A stretch of DNA of 64,000 nt from Mesobacillus subterraneus (lineage in GTDB: Bacteria; Bacillota; Bacilli; Bacillales; Cytobacillaceae): NCBI RefSeq assembly GCF_023715485.1, contig NZ_JAMBOF010000002.1:1-64000 (forward strand), read 5' to 3'. Shown in pieces: positions 16,751 to 25,333 of this stretch. A program made the translations under genes and the position numbers. Positions within the stretch are counted from its first letter, which is position 1. Each line of letters opens with the position of its first letter. A model generated the notes under the pieces. That model was not told where the DNA came from. It saw nothing but the letters and a program-made list of their open reading frames with translations, and searched no databases.

Positions 16751-17488
16751 CTATTTCAGCACGTTGATTTTTTCAATGACGACGTCCTTTTCAGGCTTGT
16801 CCTGCGCGCCTTTTGGAGTGGCGGCAATCTTATCGACGACATCCATTCCTTCGACAACCTGGCCGAAAACGGTATGCTTGCCATCAAGATGTGGTGTTCC
16901 GCCATTTTCATATGCCTTGATTACTTTTTCCGGGTAGCCTGCATTTTTCATTTGCTCTGGCAGACTAGGGTCCAGCTCTTTATTCTGGACGATGAAAAAT
17001 TGGCTGCCGTTTGTACCTGGTCCGGCATTGGCCATTGACAATGCGCCGCGGATATTAAATAACTCTCTTGAAAACTCATCCTCAAACGGTGCACCATAAA
17101 TACTTTCGCCGCCCATTCCGGTTCCATCAGGATCGCCGCCCTGGATCATGAACCCCTCGATGACGCGGTGGAAGATTACGCCTTCATAGTAGCCTTCTTC
17201 ACTATGCTTGATGAAATTTTCTACAGCCTTTGGTGCCTGCTCAGGGAAAAGCTTGATTTTAATGCTTCCCATTGAAGTGACCATTTCAACTAGCCTTTCA
17301 TTTTCCTGGACTTCCGCCGTCAGCTGAGGATAATTGAGGTCCTCCTCAACCTTTCCCTGATCAGCTTGTCCGCCATTATCCTTCGTTTCTTCCTTCGCCT
17401 TCTCTGCTTCCTGCTTGTCGCCAGCAGTGCCGCAGCCAGCAAGAACAAACATGATTGCAATCAAAACTGCTACTATTTTTTTATTCAT
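16751..17488 (-). CDS. lipoprotein peptidyl-prolyl cis-trans isomerase (cyclophilin)
   Basis: Predicted to speed proline isomerisation of exported proteins on the outer face of the membrane. 245 residues: a lipoprotein signal with lipobox LAGC (Cys at about 20), an acidic linker rich in Lys/Glu/Gln, then a cyclophilin domain. The domain shows [47 protein letters not shown] and [16 protein letters not shown] start at the ATG behind GGAGGGAT, not the longer frame. It occupies the kinB position between patB and kapB. Confidence 0.92.
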   Translation of the reverse strand: MNKKIVAVLIAIMFVLAGCGTAGDKQEAEKAKEETKDNGGQADQGKVEEDLNYPQLTAEVQENERLVEMVTSMGSIKIKLFPEQAPKAVENFIKHSEEGYYEGVIFHRVIEGFMIQGGDPDGTGMGGESIYGAPFEDEFSRELFNIRGALSMANAGPGTNGSQFFIVQNKELDPSLPEQMKNAGYPEKVIKAYENGGTPHLDGKHTVFGQVVEGMDVVDKIAATPKGAQDKPEKDVVIEKINVLK

Positions 17489-17599
17489 TGTATGTATCCC
17501 TCCTATAAACACTTTAATGGATTGCGAAAAGTTTTGCACTTTGTTTTTTTCCATAGCATAATGAAAGAAAAACTCCCCCTACTGAAAGGAGATTTTCAA

Positions 17600-17986
17600 A
17601 TGTCTGAATTGAACATTGGTGATAAAGTAACGGCGATTTACAAGACAGGCAAATACATAGGCGAGATTACCGAACGTCGCCCGCAGCACTATCTTGTCCG
17701 TGTTTTGGCTGTAGCTAAACATCCCATGCAGGGCGACCTCCATAATCCAAAGGATGCAGAAGTTGGCTTTTTCCACGAAAGGAAGGCTCTGTCATTCAGG
17801 GAGCAGGCCAACATACCGGAAAAAATGGTCAAGCCTTTCGATGGCGAGATTCCTGATTATGTGGATTCACTTAGAGATGCGACAAGCAAACTGCGCACTG
17901 AGCTTGAAGCCGACAATTCGACATGGGCCCAGCAAAGCTTGAGAAATCTGGATTCACTGGAGAAGGATTATTTTAAAAACCTATAA
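17600..17986 (+). CDS. kapB: kinase-associated lipoprotein-type protein KapB
   Basis: 128 residues. In B. subtilis KapB is required for KinB to feed phosphate into the sporulation phosphorelay. Seen are IGDKVTAIYKTGKYIGEI, the conserved core HPMQGDLHNPK, and FHERKALSFREQANIP. No clear signal peptide or lipobox. Start behind AAAGGAG. The family match is clear, but the partner kinase gene is not next to it here, so the role is open. Confidence 0.9.
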   Translation: MSELNIGDKVTAIYKTGKYIGEITERRPQHYLVRVLAVAKHPMQGDLHNPKDAEVGFFHERKALSFREQANIPEKMVKPFDGEIPDYVDSLRDATSKLRTELEADNSTWAQQSLRNLDSLEKDYFKNL

Positions 17987-18033
17987 GAAAACTTCGTCCT
18001 TATTAGGAACTGCTTGAAAAGAACAGCAATGCC

Positions 18034-18067
18034 AAAAGCCAGATTGTCTTTTCCAATCTGGCTTTTT
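18034..18067. terminator. terminator between kapB and kapD
   Basis: AAAAGCCAGATTG and CAATCTGGCTTTT form a 13-bp stem flanked by T/A runs. It serves both convergent genes and touches the original kapD stop codon. Confidence 0.88.
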
Positions 18068-18687
18068 TATGCGAATTTATTGAGCAGCTTCGAGAAATCG
18101 ACCATGTCTCCGATCGTAGTAGGTTCTGGCCTCTGCAGATACTGTTTGTCTTTCTCTACAAGTTTGTAAATATGGTAGGTAGTCAAGGCGTCATCTAGCG
18201 CCCGGTGGTGTTTTCCGGTACCCTCCCTGCCGTACTCCTAGACAGCCTTCCAAAGCCCCGTCTGGTTTTGGTCGCCGAAGAACCGTTTATATTCCATCGA
18301 CAGATCAATCTGCTTTCCGGGCAGCGGAAATGGAACCGACGCCTGTTGGCAATTATGCTGCAAAACCTTCATGTCCATATTGCCCCATGTGACCACCTGG
18401 CAATTCTTGCTTCCCCCTAATGATTTTAGCCGATCCGCCAAATCCTTAAACGAAATACCTGAATTCACCTGTTCCTGGGAAATGTTCAGGAACGACCTGC
18501 AGCGGTCTGTTAGGACCGGGAAACGCATCGGCCTTACATATGAGGAAAATTGTTCAACTACCTTGCTGTTTTCAACGAGGACAGCACCAGCTTCTATGAT
18601 TTCCTGGTAAAACCCCCGCCTCCTGCTGTTTCGGTCAGGCATCGTAAATTCAAAGTCGATAAATAATGTCCTTCCATTTTCGCTCAT
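18067..18687 (-). pseudogene. kapD: kapD, 3'-5' exonuclease family, interrupted by an in-frame amber codon
   Basis: In B. subtilis KapD is a DEDD exonuclease-like inhibitor of the KinA sporulation pathway. The frame opens at 18687 and shows Exo I TLFIDFEFT and Exo II VVTWGNMDMKVL. It meets TAG (18238-18240) after GLWKAV. Reading on in the same frame gives 56 more residues (EYGREGTGKHHRALDDALTT, ending LLNKFA) that match the KapD C-terminus, including the Exo III HRALDDA motif. The total of 206 codons matches KapD (205). A single G to T change (GAG to TAG) would explain it. The 149-residue product would lack an essential catalytic motif. A sequencing error or suppression is possible. Confidence 0.85.
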
Positions 18688-18912
18688 GCTTCCCCAACTT
18701 TCTGAAAAGCCAGTAGTTGTATGTAACCAGTATATGCTTTTCTGTCGATTATTTTTTCTATTATAGCACGTTTTATTAAAAATTTTTTAATTTTCTGCAT
18801 TTTAAACTTGTCAATTTTTCAAAATAATCCAAAGCTGTTAATTTTCCTTTATATATTCCGATATTAATCGTACTTCATGATATATAGGGATCATCTCTAG
18901 AAAGGAATTACC

Positions 18913-20727
18913 GTGCGGATTTTAACAGGTTTTTTACTGACATTGCTATTAATTCCCGCGTTTATCGCGGTCGTCACTTTAACATTTAATGAAGTTGGAA
19001 AAGCCGAGAGCTTTAATGACATTCTCGATAAAAAAATCCATCTGAATAGAACAATGCTTTCAGAGACAAGCCGGATTGCTGCCAGCAACGGAGAGATCGT
19101 AAACGAGATTTTCCATCCGATGAACAGGAGTTATGTTTCTGAAAGTGAAATACCTGACTTCATAAAAGAAGTATTCATTACTTCTGAAGACCAGAATTTC
19201 GAAAAACACCCAGGGTTTGATTTGCCTGCGATTAGCCGGGCGCTCGCGATCAACATTCATGCAAAGGGAATTGAGCAGGGTGCAAGCACAATCACCCAAC
19301 AGCTTGCCCGGAATCAATATTTGAATCATCATCAGTCTTATAATCGGAAGTTAAGTGAGGTGCTGTATGCCTATCAGCTTGAAAGAACATTTTCTAAAGC
19401 TGAAATCCTGGAACAGTACTTGAATGCGATTTTTTTTCAGAACAACGCCTATGGCATCCAGGCTGCGGCCGATGTATACTTCCAAAAGAAACCGGCAGAA
19501 CTGTCGCGAGCCGAACAGGCCTTTCTCGCCGCAATCCCAAACAACCCATCATATTACGACCCGCTTAACCATTTTGAGCGCACGAAGAAACGGCAGGAGC
19601 GGCTGCTTGACCAGCTTGTTGAGCAAAAGAGAATACAATTGGGAGATGCTGAAAAGCTGAAAACTGAGCCTATTGTGCTGAAAGTAAAACCGAGGAAGAA
19701 TTTTTATCCGGATTACACAGCCTTTGTTTTAAGCGAGCTTCGGGAATTGGTGACTAAGCAGGAGAACATAAATGATCCTGCCAAAATTACTATGAGGATT
19801 GATGAATTGTTAAAATCGGGAATCACCATACACACTGGCCTGGATGTCGAGCTTCAAAAGAGAACGGCTAGTGCAGTGGCTGAGCACCTTCCTTATCAGG
19901 ATATCCAGGGCGCTGCAGCTGTGGTTAACCATGAAACTGGTTTGATCGTGGCATTGGCCGGTGGTAAGAATTATCACAGCGGCGACTTTAACCGGGCATA
20001 TCAAGCCTTTCGCCAGCCGGGTTCCTCAATTAAGCCATTGCTTGTTTATGCTCCCTACCTGGAAAGAACCGGGTCAAGCACTAATTCGAAAATTAACGCA
20101 GGATCAATTTGCGTTAAAGGGTATTGCCCGAAGAACTACGGGGGTTCAAATTATGGAACCGTCACACTTGAGAGGGCATTCACCCATTCCTATAACACTC
20201 CGGCAGTCAGAATCTTGCAGCAAGTTGGCGTTGACAAGGCGTTCAGTGATCTCGCACCATTCCAATTTGAAAAAGTATCATCGCAGGACCATGTACTAGC
20301 AGCAGCAGCTGGCGGTTTCACAACCGGAATGAGTCCGCTGGAAATGACCAATGCCTATACTGTTTTCAGTAATACTGGATTCTATCAGAAGCCCAGGTCG
20401 ATCGTGAAAGTGACGGACAGAAGCGGTCAGCTTCTTTTCAAATGGAATGATAAGCCCGTTCAGGTTTGGAGTCCGAGCACCGCTGGCAAAGTTAGAGAGT
20501 TAATGCAAAAGACAGTATCCTCGGGAACTGCGAAAAAAGCGGCCATTGTCGGGCAGAGTGCTGGCGGCAAAACAGGTACGACGAATGATTTCAAGGATTT
20601 CTGGTTCATTGGCTTTAATGGACCACTGACCGCCGGCGTCTGGGTCGGCAAAGACCTGCCGCAAAGCATGGAAAACATTAATGGCCAGTCGCCCCATCTC
20701 CTAATTTGGCGGGATATTATGAATTAG
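18913..20727 (+). CDS. pbpD: penicillin-binding protein, bifunctional transglycosylase/transpeptidase
   Basis: Class A penicillin-binding protein making and cross-linking peptidoglycan at the membrane. 604 residues: N-terminal membrane anchor (2-24), glycosyltransferase domain with ITSEDQNFEKHPGFD, QGASTITQQLARN and YLNAIFFQNNAYGIQAAA, then a transpeptidase domain. The nucleophile is in RQPGSSIKPL, the second motif in SYNT, and the KTG triad in GGKTGTTNDF. It starts at GTG behind AAAGGAATTACC. Similar in size and position to B. subtilis PbpD (PBP4). Confidence 0.94.
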   Translation: MRILTGFLLTLLLIPAFIAVVTLTFNEVGKAESFNDILDKKIHLNRTMLSETSRIAASNGEIVNEIFHPMNRSYVSESEIPDFIKEVFITSEDQNFEKHPGFDLPAISRALAINIHAKGIEQGASTITQQLARNQYLNHHQSYNRKLSEVLYAYQLERTFSKAEILEQYLNAIFFQNNAYGIQAAADVYFQKKPAELSRAEQAFLAAIPNNPSYYDPLNHFERTKKRQERLLDQLVEQKRIQLGDAEKLKTEPIVLKVKPRKNFYPDYTAFVLSELRELVTKQENINDPAKITMRIDELLKSGITIHTGLDVELQKRTASAVAEHLPYQDIQGAAAVVNHETGLIVALAGGKNYHSGDFNRAYQAFRQPGSSIKPLLVYAPYLERTGSSTNSKINAGSICVKGYCPKNYGGSNYGTVTLERAFTHSYNTPAVRILQQVGVDKAFSDLAPFQFEKVSSQDHVLAAAAGGFTTGMSPLEMTNAYTVFSNTGFYQKPRSIVKVTDRSGQLLFKWNDKPVQVWSPSTAGKVRELMQKTVSSGTAKKAAIVGQSAGGKTGTTNDFKDFWFIGFNGPLTAGVWVGKDLPQSMENINGQSPHLLIWRDIMN

Positions 20728-20788
20728 AGGATTTGGCTAGAATTTTGCGGGGGTAAGGATAAAGCATTTGCAGGCAATATTAATCCAC

Positions 20789-20816
20789 AAACCGGGCACC
20801 TTGCCCGGTTTTTTCG
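20789..20816 (+). terminator. pbpD terminator
   Basis: AACCGGGCA pairs with TGCCCGGTT, then TTTT. Confidence 0.85.
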
Positions 20817-20820
20817 CGAG

Positions 20821-20960
20821 TAAAAATTGGAAATTCGCGATCTTTTTTTCCAGTTCGCAAAATTATAGGGATTTTCGCAAGATTAAAGAACCTTTTCGCA
20901 ATAATAATGAAGTATTTCGCAAGATTCCTCCCATTTTCAATTAGGTACCCATTCGCAAAA
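20821..20960 (+). repeat. TAGCGAAAA-family element, copy C
   Basis: Begins with hairpin AATTGGAAA (20825-20833) / TTTCCAGTT (20847-20855), right after the pbpD terminator. It then has TTCGC(AA) units at 20854, 20874, 20895 and 20916 (steps 20, 21, 21), a degenerate unit near 20936 and one at 20952. Same plan as copies A, B and D, in the orientation matching pbpD transcription, but units read TTCGCAAGATT rather than TTCGCTATAAA. Confidence 0.78.
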
Positions 20961-20975
20961 TAACAGTATAAAAAA

Positions 20976-21002
20976 AACCGATTCCTTGTTGAGAATCGGT
21001 CC
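20976..21002 (-). terminator. terminator of yufK-like gene
   Basis: ACCGATTC and GAATCGGT form a stem, followed on the minus strand by T-rich sequence. Confidence 0.8.
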
Positions 21003-21003
21003 A

Positions 21004-21561
21004 CTAAATCGGCAAGCTTGCCATTATGCTGTTATAAACCTTCACTGCGAGATAAATGATTCCTAATACTAATGTACACCAAAGGATTACCTGAAAGAAA
21101 ACAGTTCCAAATACCCCTGCCATCGTTAAGTTGGGGCTGATTCTATAAACAAAATAGATAAAATAGACCAATGTTGCGAAGGCAAATATGGCGCCAATTC
21201 CAATAAAGCTGTAGATACTAAAAAGCGATACGACACCACCTGCAAAATAAATCGACGCTCCATTACGGATCAGCTTCAGGCTCTCCCCTTCATGGTCCTT
21301 CGAGAAAAATAGCAGGCTCAACTCGTTAATCGTATCCGCAATAAGCTTCATGGCAGCGAATACCATGAAAAACAGCACCATTAGCAAGGCCAGCAGCGAC
21401 AGCTTGATGCCTGTCTCAGAGAAGAATTCCAGCATTCCTTCATAAATCCCGGTGTTTTTCAGGATACTGATAAGTTCAATCTCCGTACGGACAGAGAGCG
21501 ACAAACTGAACATAATGATGGATAGCAGCGGAAAATAGCTTGTTAAATATGGATTTTTCAT
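21004..21561 (-). CDS. yufK: YufK-like (DUF5366) membrane protein
   Basis: 185-residue polytopic membrane protein with about five membrane segments (near 8-24, 52-75, 105-130, 133-150, 157-178). Function unknown. Length and position, between pbpD and the mrp operon, match YufK in B. subtilis. The ATG start is not preceded by a strong ribosome binding site. Confidence 0.72.
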   Translation of the reverse strand: MKNPYLTSYFPLLSIIMFSLSLSVRTEIELISILKNTGIYEGMLEFFSETGIKLSLLALLMVLFFMVFAAMKLIADTINELSLLFFSKDHEGESLKLIRNGASIYFAGGVVSLFSIYSFIGIGAIFAFATLVYFIYFVYRISPNLTMAGVFGTVFFQVILWCTLVLGIIYLAVKVYNSIMASLPI

Positions 21562-21713
21562 GATAGCAGTTCACTCAATTCTTTCGTATTCCTACTAGAT
21601 ATTATGAAAGAAAAGAATGCTCCTCGCAATAAAAAGAAAAAGCCCCTTTTTGTGAAGGAACTTAAAACTTTATTGAAACTTTTTCGATTTTAATCCGTAT
21701 AGACATACTGATG

Positions 21714-21932
21714 CTATTGAGGCACGATACGGACGTATTCTCTTGAACCAAATGGTATATATGTTTTGGCTGTTTCAACCTCGTCCAATTCAGATTGCTG
21801 AACGCGCAGCACTCCAGGTTCCACGCCTGTACCTTGTTTTGACAACTCCTTGTCTTCCCTATTATCCAGGATCATGAATCCCGTGAACAAACTAAGGAAT
21901 ATCCCAACGCATACTACAAGCTTTCGGGCCAT
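21714..21932 (-). CDS. small secreted or membrane-anchored protein, unknown
   Basis: 72 residues: one N-terminal hydrophobic segment (4-21, LVVCVGIFLSLFTGFMIL), then a polar extracellular tail ending SREYVRIVPQ. Start ATG behind GGGGGGATAAGCC. No domain recognised. It lies divergent to the mrp operon. Single-pass anchor or signal peptide cannot be distinguished. Confidence 0.6.
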   Translation of the reverse strand: MARKLVVCVGIFLSLFTGFMILDNREDKELSKQGTGVEPGVLRVQQSELDEVETAKTYIPFGSREYVRIVPQ

Positions 21933-22164
21933 GGCTTATCCCCCCATTCACTGATAGTATGCAAAAAGAGCGGCAATTTTATACAGCTATATTTGTAAAT
22001 CCTTGATTTATCAAGGTCGATGACATGCATCTTCAACTTTTTTACGATATAATTTTCACATCAGAGAGTAGGAGGCATGAACTTGGTTTAATTGGCAAAA
22101 AATATAATGTTAATGGACCAAGAAGAAGTAATTATTTATTGGAATTAAAAGGAGGTATTATCTT

Positions 22165-24573
22165 TTGTCTTTACTTCACCTTGCAGTTTTATCACCGCTT
22201 TTACTCGCGCTATTAATTCCATTTTTACATAAGCACTTCCGTAACATACATACTGGGTGGTTCCTTTTGCCGCTGCCCGCAGTGCTTTTTGGCTATTTCC
22301 TGCAATTTATCAGCGTCACCAGGCATGGAGATACTGTTATGGAATCTTTACCGTGGATTTCATCGTTGGGGATTGACTTCTCCCTTAAAATCGATGGATT
22401 AGGGTTGTTGTTTGCCCTTCTTATTACTGGAATAGGCGCTTTGGTTGTTTTGTACTCGATTTACTACCTGTCACCAGAAAAAGAAAAGCTGAATACTTTC
22501 TACATATATTTGCTTTTGTTCATGGGTGCAATGCTCGGCGTGGTTTTATCGGATAACCTGATTGTCCTCTATTCATTTTGGGAGCTGACAAGCTTTTCAT
22601 CATTCCTCCTGATTGGCTACTGGAACCATAAGGAACGTTCACGGTATGGTGCGCAAAAATCGATGCTGATCACTGTCTTTGGCGGCTTGTCGATGCTTGG
22701 CGGTATCCTTCTGCTCTACATCATCACAGGCACCTTCAGCATCTCCGAAACAATCGCGATGTCAAATGAAGTTGTCAATCATCCATTATTCACAGCAACT
22801 TTAATTTTGTTCCTGTTAGGAGCATTCACTAAGTCTGCTCAGTTTCCATTCCATATCTGGCTTCCGGATGCGATGGAAGCACCAACACCTGTTAGTGCAT
22901 ACCTGCATTCAGCCACGATGGTCAAGGCGGGAATTTATCTTGTAGCCCGCATGACGCCTGTATTCGCTCATTCAGGCACATGGGTCTGGCTTGTTGCCGG
23001 AATTGGAGTAATCACGTTGTTCTGGGGTTCTTTTTCAGCTGTTAAGCAAACAGATTTGAAAGCGATCCTTGCATTTTCAACAGTCAGCCAGCTTGGCATG
23101 ATCATGTCTTTGCTTGGTATAGGGGCAGCCGCGTTACACTACGGCACGATTAAAGATGGCTATTATATTGTTGCAGTAACTGCAGCCGTTTTCCATTTGA
23201 TCAACCATGCTACTTTTAAAGGCAGCCTGTTCATGGTTACAGGAATCATCGACCATGAAACTGGGACAAGGGATATCCGCAAGCTTGGCGGTTTAATGAA
23301 TTTTATGCCGATCACCTTTACCCTTGCGATTATCGGGACTTTCTCGATGGCAGGGGTTCCGCCATTCAATGGATTTTTGAGTAAAGAAATGTTTTTCACA
23401 GGCATGCTGCGTGTCGCGGAAATGGACATTTTCAGCCTGGAAACTTGGGGCATTCTCTTCCCGGTCATCGCCTGGTCAGCAAGTGTGTTCACTTTCTTAT
23501 ACAGCATGATTTATGTATTCAAGACCTTCACAGGCAAGTACCAGCCAGAAAAGCTGGAAAAGAAACCTCATGAAGCGCCAATTGGAATGCTGGTATCACC
23601 AGTGATACTGGCTTCGCTTGTGATTATTTTCGGGATTTTTCCAAATGTACTTTCCCATAACATCATCTCACCTGCTATGGGCTCGATACTGCCTTCATTA
23701 TTAGCAGATGGCGAATCATTTGATGTCCATATTTCACACTGGCATGGCTTTTCACCAGAATTGTTCATGACATTAGGAGTTATCGTTTTAGGTCTCCTGC
23801 TTTTCAAAACGCTGTCTAAATGGACAGGAATCTACCGGATTTTTCCGGAGCGGCTATCACTTAACCATCTTTATGACGGCGGTCTGGAAATGATCGAGGT
23901 TGCGTCACGCAATATAACAAAGACATATATGAACGGATTCATCCGGACCTATCTCGTCTACATTTTTTCATTCCTGATCTTTATCCTGGCTACGACGATG
24001 ATTTATAAAGATGCTTTTAAGCTTGATTTTAGCAATGTTGCCCCAATAAGATTTTTTGAGGTAGTACTTGTATTAATCATGGCGGTTTCAGCTATTACCA
24101 TCCTGTTTGCTAAATCTAGGCTGACCTCCATCATCCTGCTTGGAGCAGTCGGTTACACAGTTGCGCTATTCTTTGTCATTTTCCGCGCTCCTGACTTAGC
24201 ACTTACACAACTTGTGATTGAAACCGTTTCGGTTGCTCTCTTCCTGCTGGCCTTTTACCATTTGCCACAAATCAGGAGAAACGAAGAGAGAATTCGATTC
24301 AAGCTGACCAATGCGTTAATTTCAATTGGTGTCGGGGCGATCGTAACTCTTATCGCTTTATCTTCCCATAGCAATAAGATGTTTGACTCAATCTCTCAGT
24401 ATTATGTGGAAAACACGTATAAAAAGGCCGGCGGTGAAAACATGGTCAACGTTATTCTCGTTGACTTCCGCGGATTTGATACGATGTTTGAGATCACAGT
24501 ACTTGGGATAGCCGCACTTGGCATCTTCGCCATGATTAAACTTCGGATGACAAGGGGGAAAGAACAGGAATGA
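22165..24573 (+). CDS. mrpA: Mrp Na+/H+ antiporter subunit A
   Basis: Largest subunit of the multisubunit Na+/H+ antiporter that gives alkali and sodium resistance; related to NuoL of respiratory complex I. 802 residues with about 20 membrane segments. NuoL-type core motifs include FWELTSFSSFLLIGYW, SAQFPFHIWLPDAMEAPTPVSAYLHSA and AFSTVSQLGMI. A C-terminal MbhD/E-like extension (about 630-800) is typical of MrpA. The start is TTG behind AAAGGAGG. First gene of a seven-gene operon; all seven subunits are needed for activity in the known systems. Confidence 0.96.
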   Translation: MSLLHLAVLSPLLLALLIPFLHKHFRNIHTGWFLLPLPAVLFGYFLQFISVTRHGDTVMESLPWISSLGIDFSLKIDGLGLLFALLITGIGALVVLYSIYYLSPEKEKLNTFYIYLLLFMGAMLGVVLSDNLIVLYSFWELTSFSSFLLIGYWNHKERSRYGAQKSMLITVFGGLSMLGGILLLYIITGTFSISETIAMSNEVVNHPLFTATLILFLLGAFTKSAQFPFHIWLPDAMEAPTPVSAYLHSATMVKAGIYLVARMTPVFAHSGTWVWLVAGIGVITLFWGSFSAVKQTDLKAILAFSTVSQLGMIMSLLGIGAAALHYGTIKDGYYIVAVTAAVFHLINHATFKGSLFMVTGIIDHETGTRDIRKLGGLMNFMPITFTLAIIGTFSMAGVPPFNGFLSKEMFFTGMLRVAEMDIFSLETWGILFPVIAWSASVFTFLYSMIYVFKTFTGKYQPEKLEKKPHEAPIGMLVSPVILASLVIIFGIFPNVLSHNIISPAMGSILPSLLADGESFDVHISHWHGFSPELFMTLGVIVLGLLLFKTLSKWTGIYRIFPERLSLNHLYDGGLEMIEVASRNITKTYMNGFIRTYLVYIFSFLIFILATTMIYKDAFKLDFSNVAPIRFFEVVLVLIMAVSAITILFAKSRLTSIILLGAVGYTVALFFVIFRAPDLALTQLVIETVSVALFLLAFYHLPQIRRNEERIRFKLTNALISIGVGAIVTLIALSSHSNKMFDSISQYYVENTYKKAGGENMVNVILVDFRGFDTMFEITVLGIAALGIFAMIKLRMTRGKEQE

Positions 24574-24992
24574 AAACGAATGATGTAATCCTTCAAACCG
24601 TTACCAAGTTCACCCTGTTTGTCATCATCCTGTTTTCCATCCACTTGTTTTTTGCCGGCCATTATTATCCTGGCGGCGGGTTCATCGGCGGATTGATGAC
24701 TTCAGGAGCGATTGTGCTGTTGCTGCTTGCCTTCGATATCAAAACAGTAAAAGCAATTTTGCCAATTGATTATATTAAGGTTATAGCGATTGGATTGCTT
24801 TTTTCAATCGGAACTGGCGCAGGAGCCCTTATTTTGGACATGCCGTTCCTGACACACGCATTTACTTATGTTGACCTGCCTCTACTCGGAAAAACTTCGC
24901 TGCATACGGCAGTATTGTTCGATACAGGTGTTTTTCTCGTCGTCATTGGTGTGACAATGACCATTATTCAAACGATTGGAGAGAGCGAATAA
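24570..24992 (+). CDS. mrpB: Mrp Na+/H+ antiporter subunit B
   Basis: 140-residue membrane subunit with four membrane segments. Typical N-terminal FAGHYYPGGGFIGGL. Starts inside the mrpA stop (ATGA overlap of 4 bases), so translation is probably coupled. Confidence 0.95.
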   Translation: MKTNDVILQTVTKFTLFVIILFSIHLFFAGHYYPGGGFIGGLMTSGAIVLLLLAFDIKTVKAILPIDYIKVIAIGLLFSIGTGAGALILDMPFLTHAFTYVDLPLLGKTSLHTAVLFDTGVFLVVIGVTMTIIQTIGESE

Positions 24993-25333
24993 TGGAAATC
25001 TTAATGGCTATTCTAATTGGCATCTTATTTATGACAGCCACCTATCTCATGCTTTCTAAAAGCTTGCTCAGGATCATTATCGGGACAGGGCTGTTGAGTC
25101 ATGGTGCCCACCTGCTGCTTTTAACAATGGGCAGTTTGAAAAGAGGAGCAGCACCGCTTCTTGGAGAACATGCAGAAGCATATGTTGATCCGCTTCCACA
25201 GGCATTGATCTTGACAGCGATCGTCATTAGCTTCGGCGTTACAGCTTTCTTTTTGGTTTTGGCTTACCGTGCATACCAGGAGCTGGGAACGGATAATATG
25301 GATCGCTTGAGAGGAAAGGAAGGACATGAATAA
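24992..25333 (+). CDS. mrpC: Mrp Na+/H+ antiporter subunit C
   Basis: 113-residue NuoK-like subunit with three membrane segments. Motifs GTGLLSHGAHLLLL and DPLPQALILTAIVISFGVTA. Overlaps mrpB by one base (TAATG). Confidence 0.95.
   Translation: MEILMAILIGILFMTATYLMLSKSLLRIIIGTGLLSHGAHLLLLTMGSLKRGAAPLLGEHAEAYVDPLPQALILTAIVISFGVTAFFLVLAYRAYQELGTDNMDRLRGKEGHE

Noticed and set aside
18238-18687. A normal 149-residue kapD gene
   Set aside because: The same frame continues after the TAG with the correct KapD C-terminus, including its third catalytic motif, so it is better described as a broken full-length gene.
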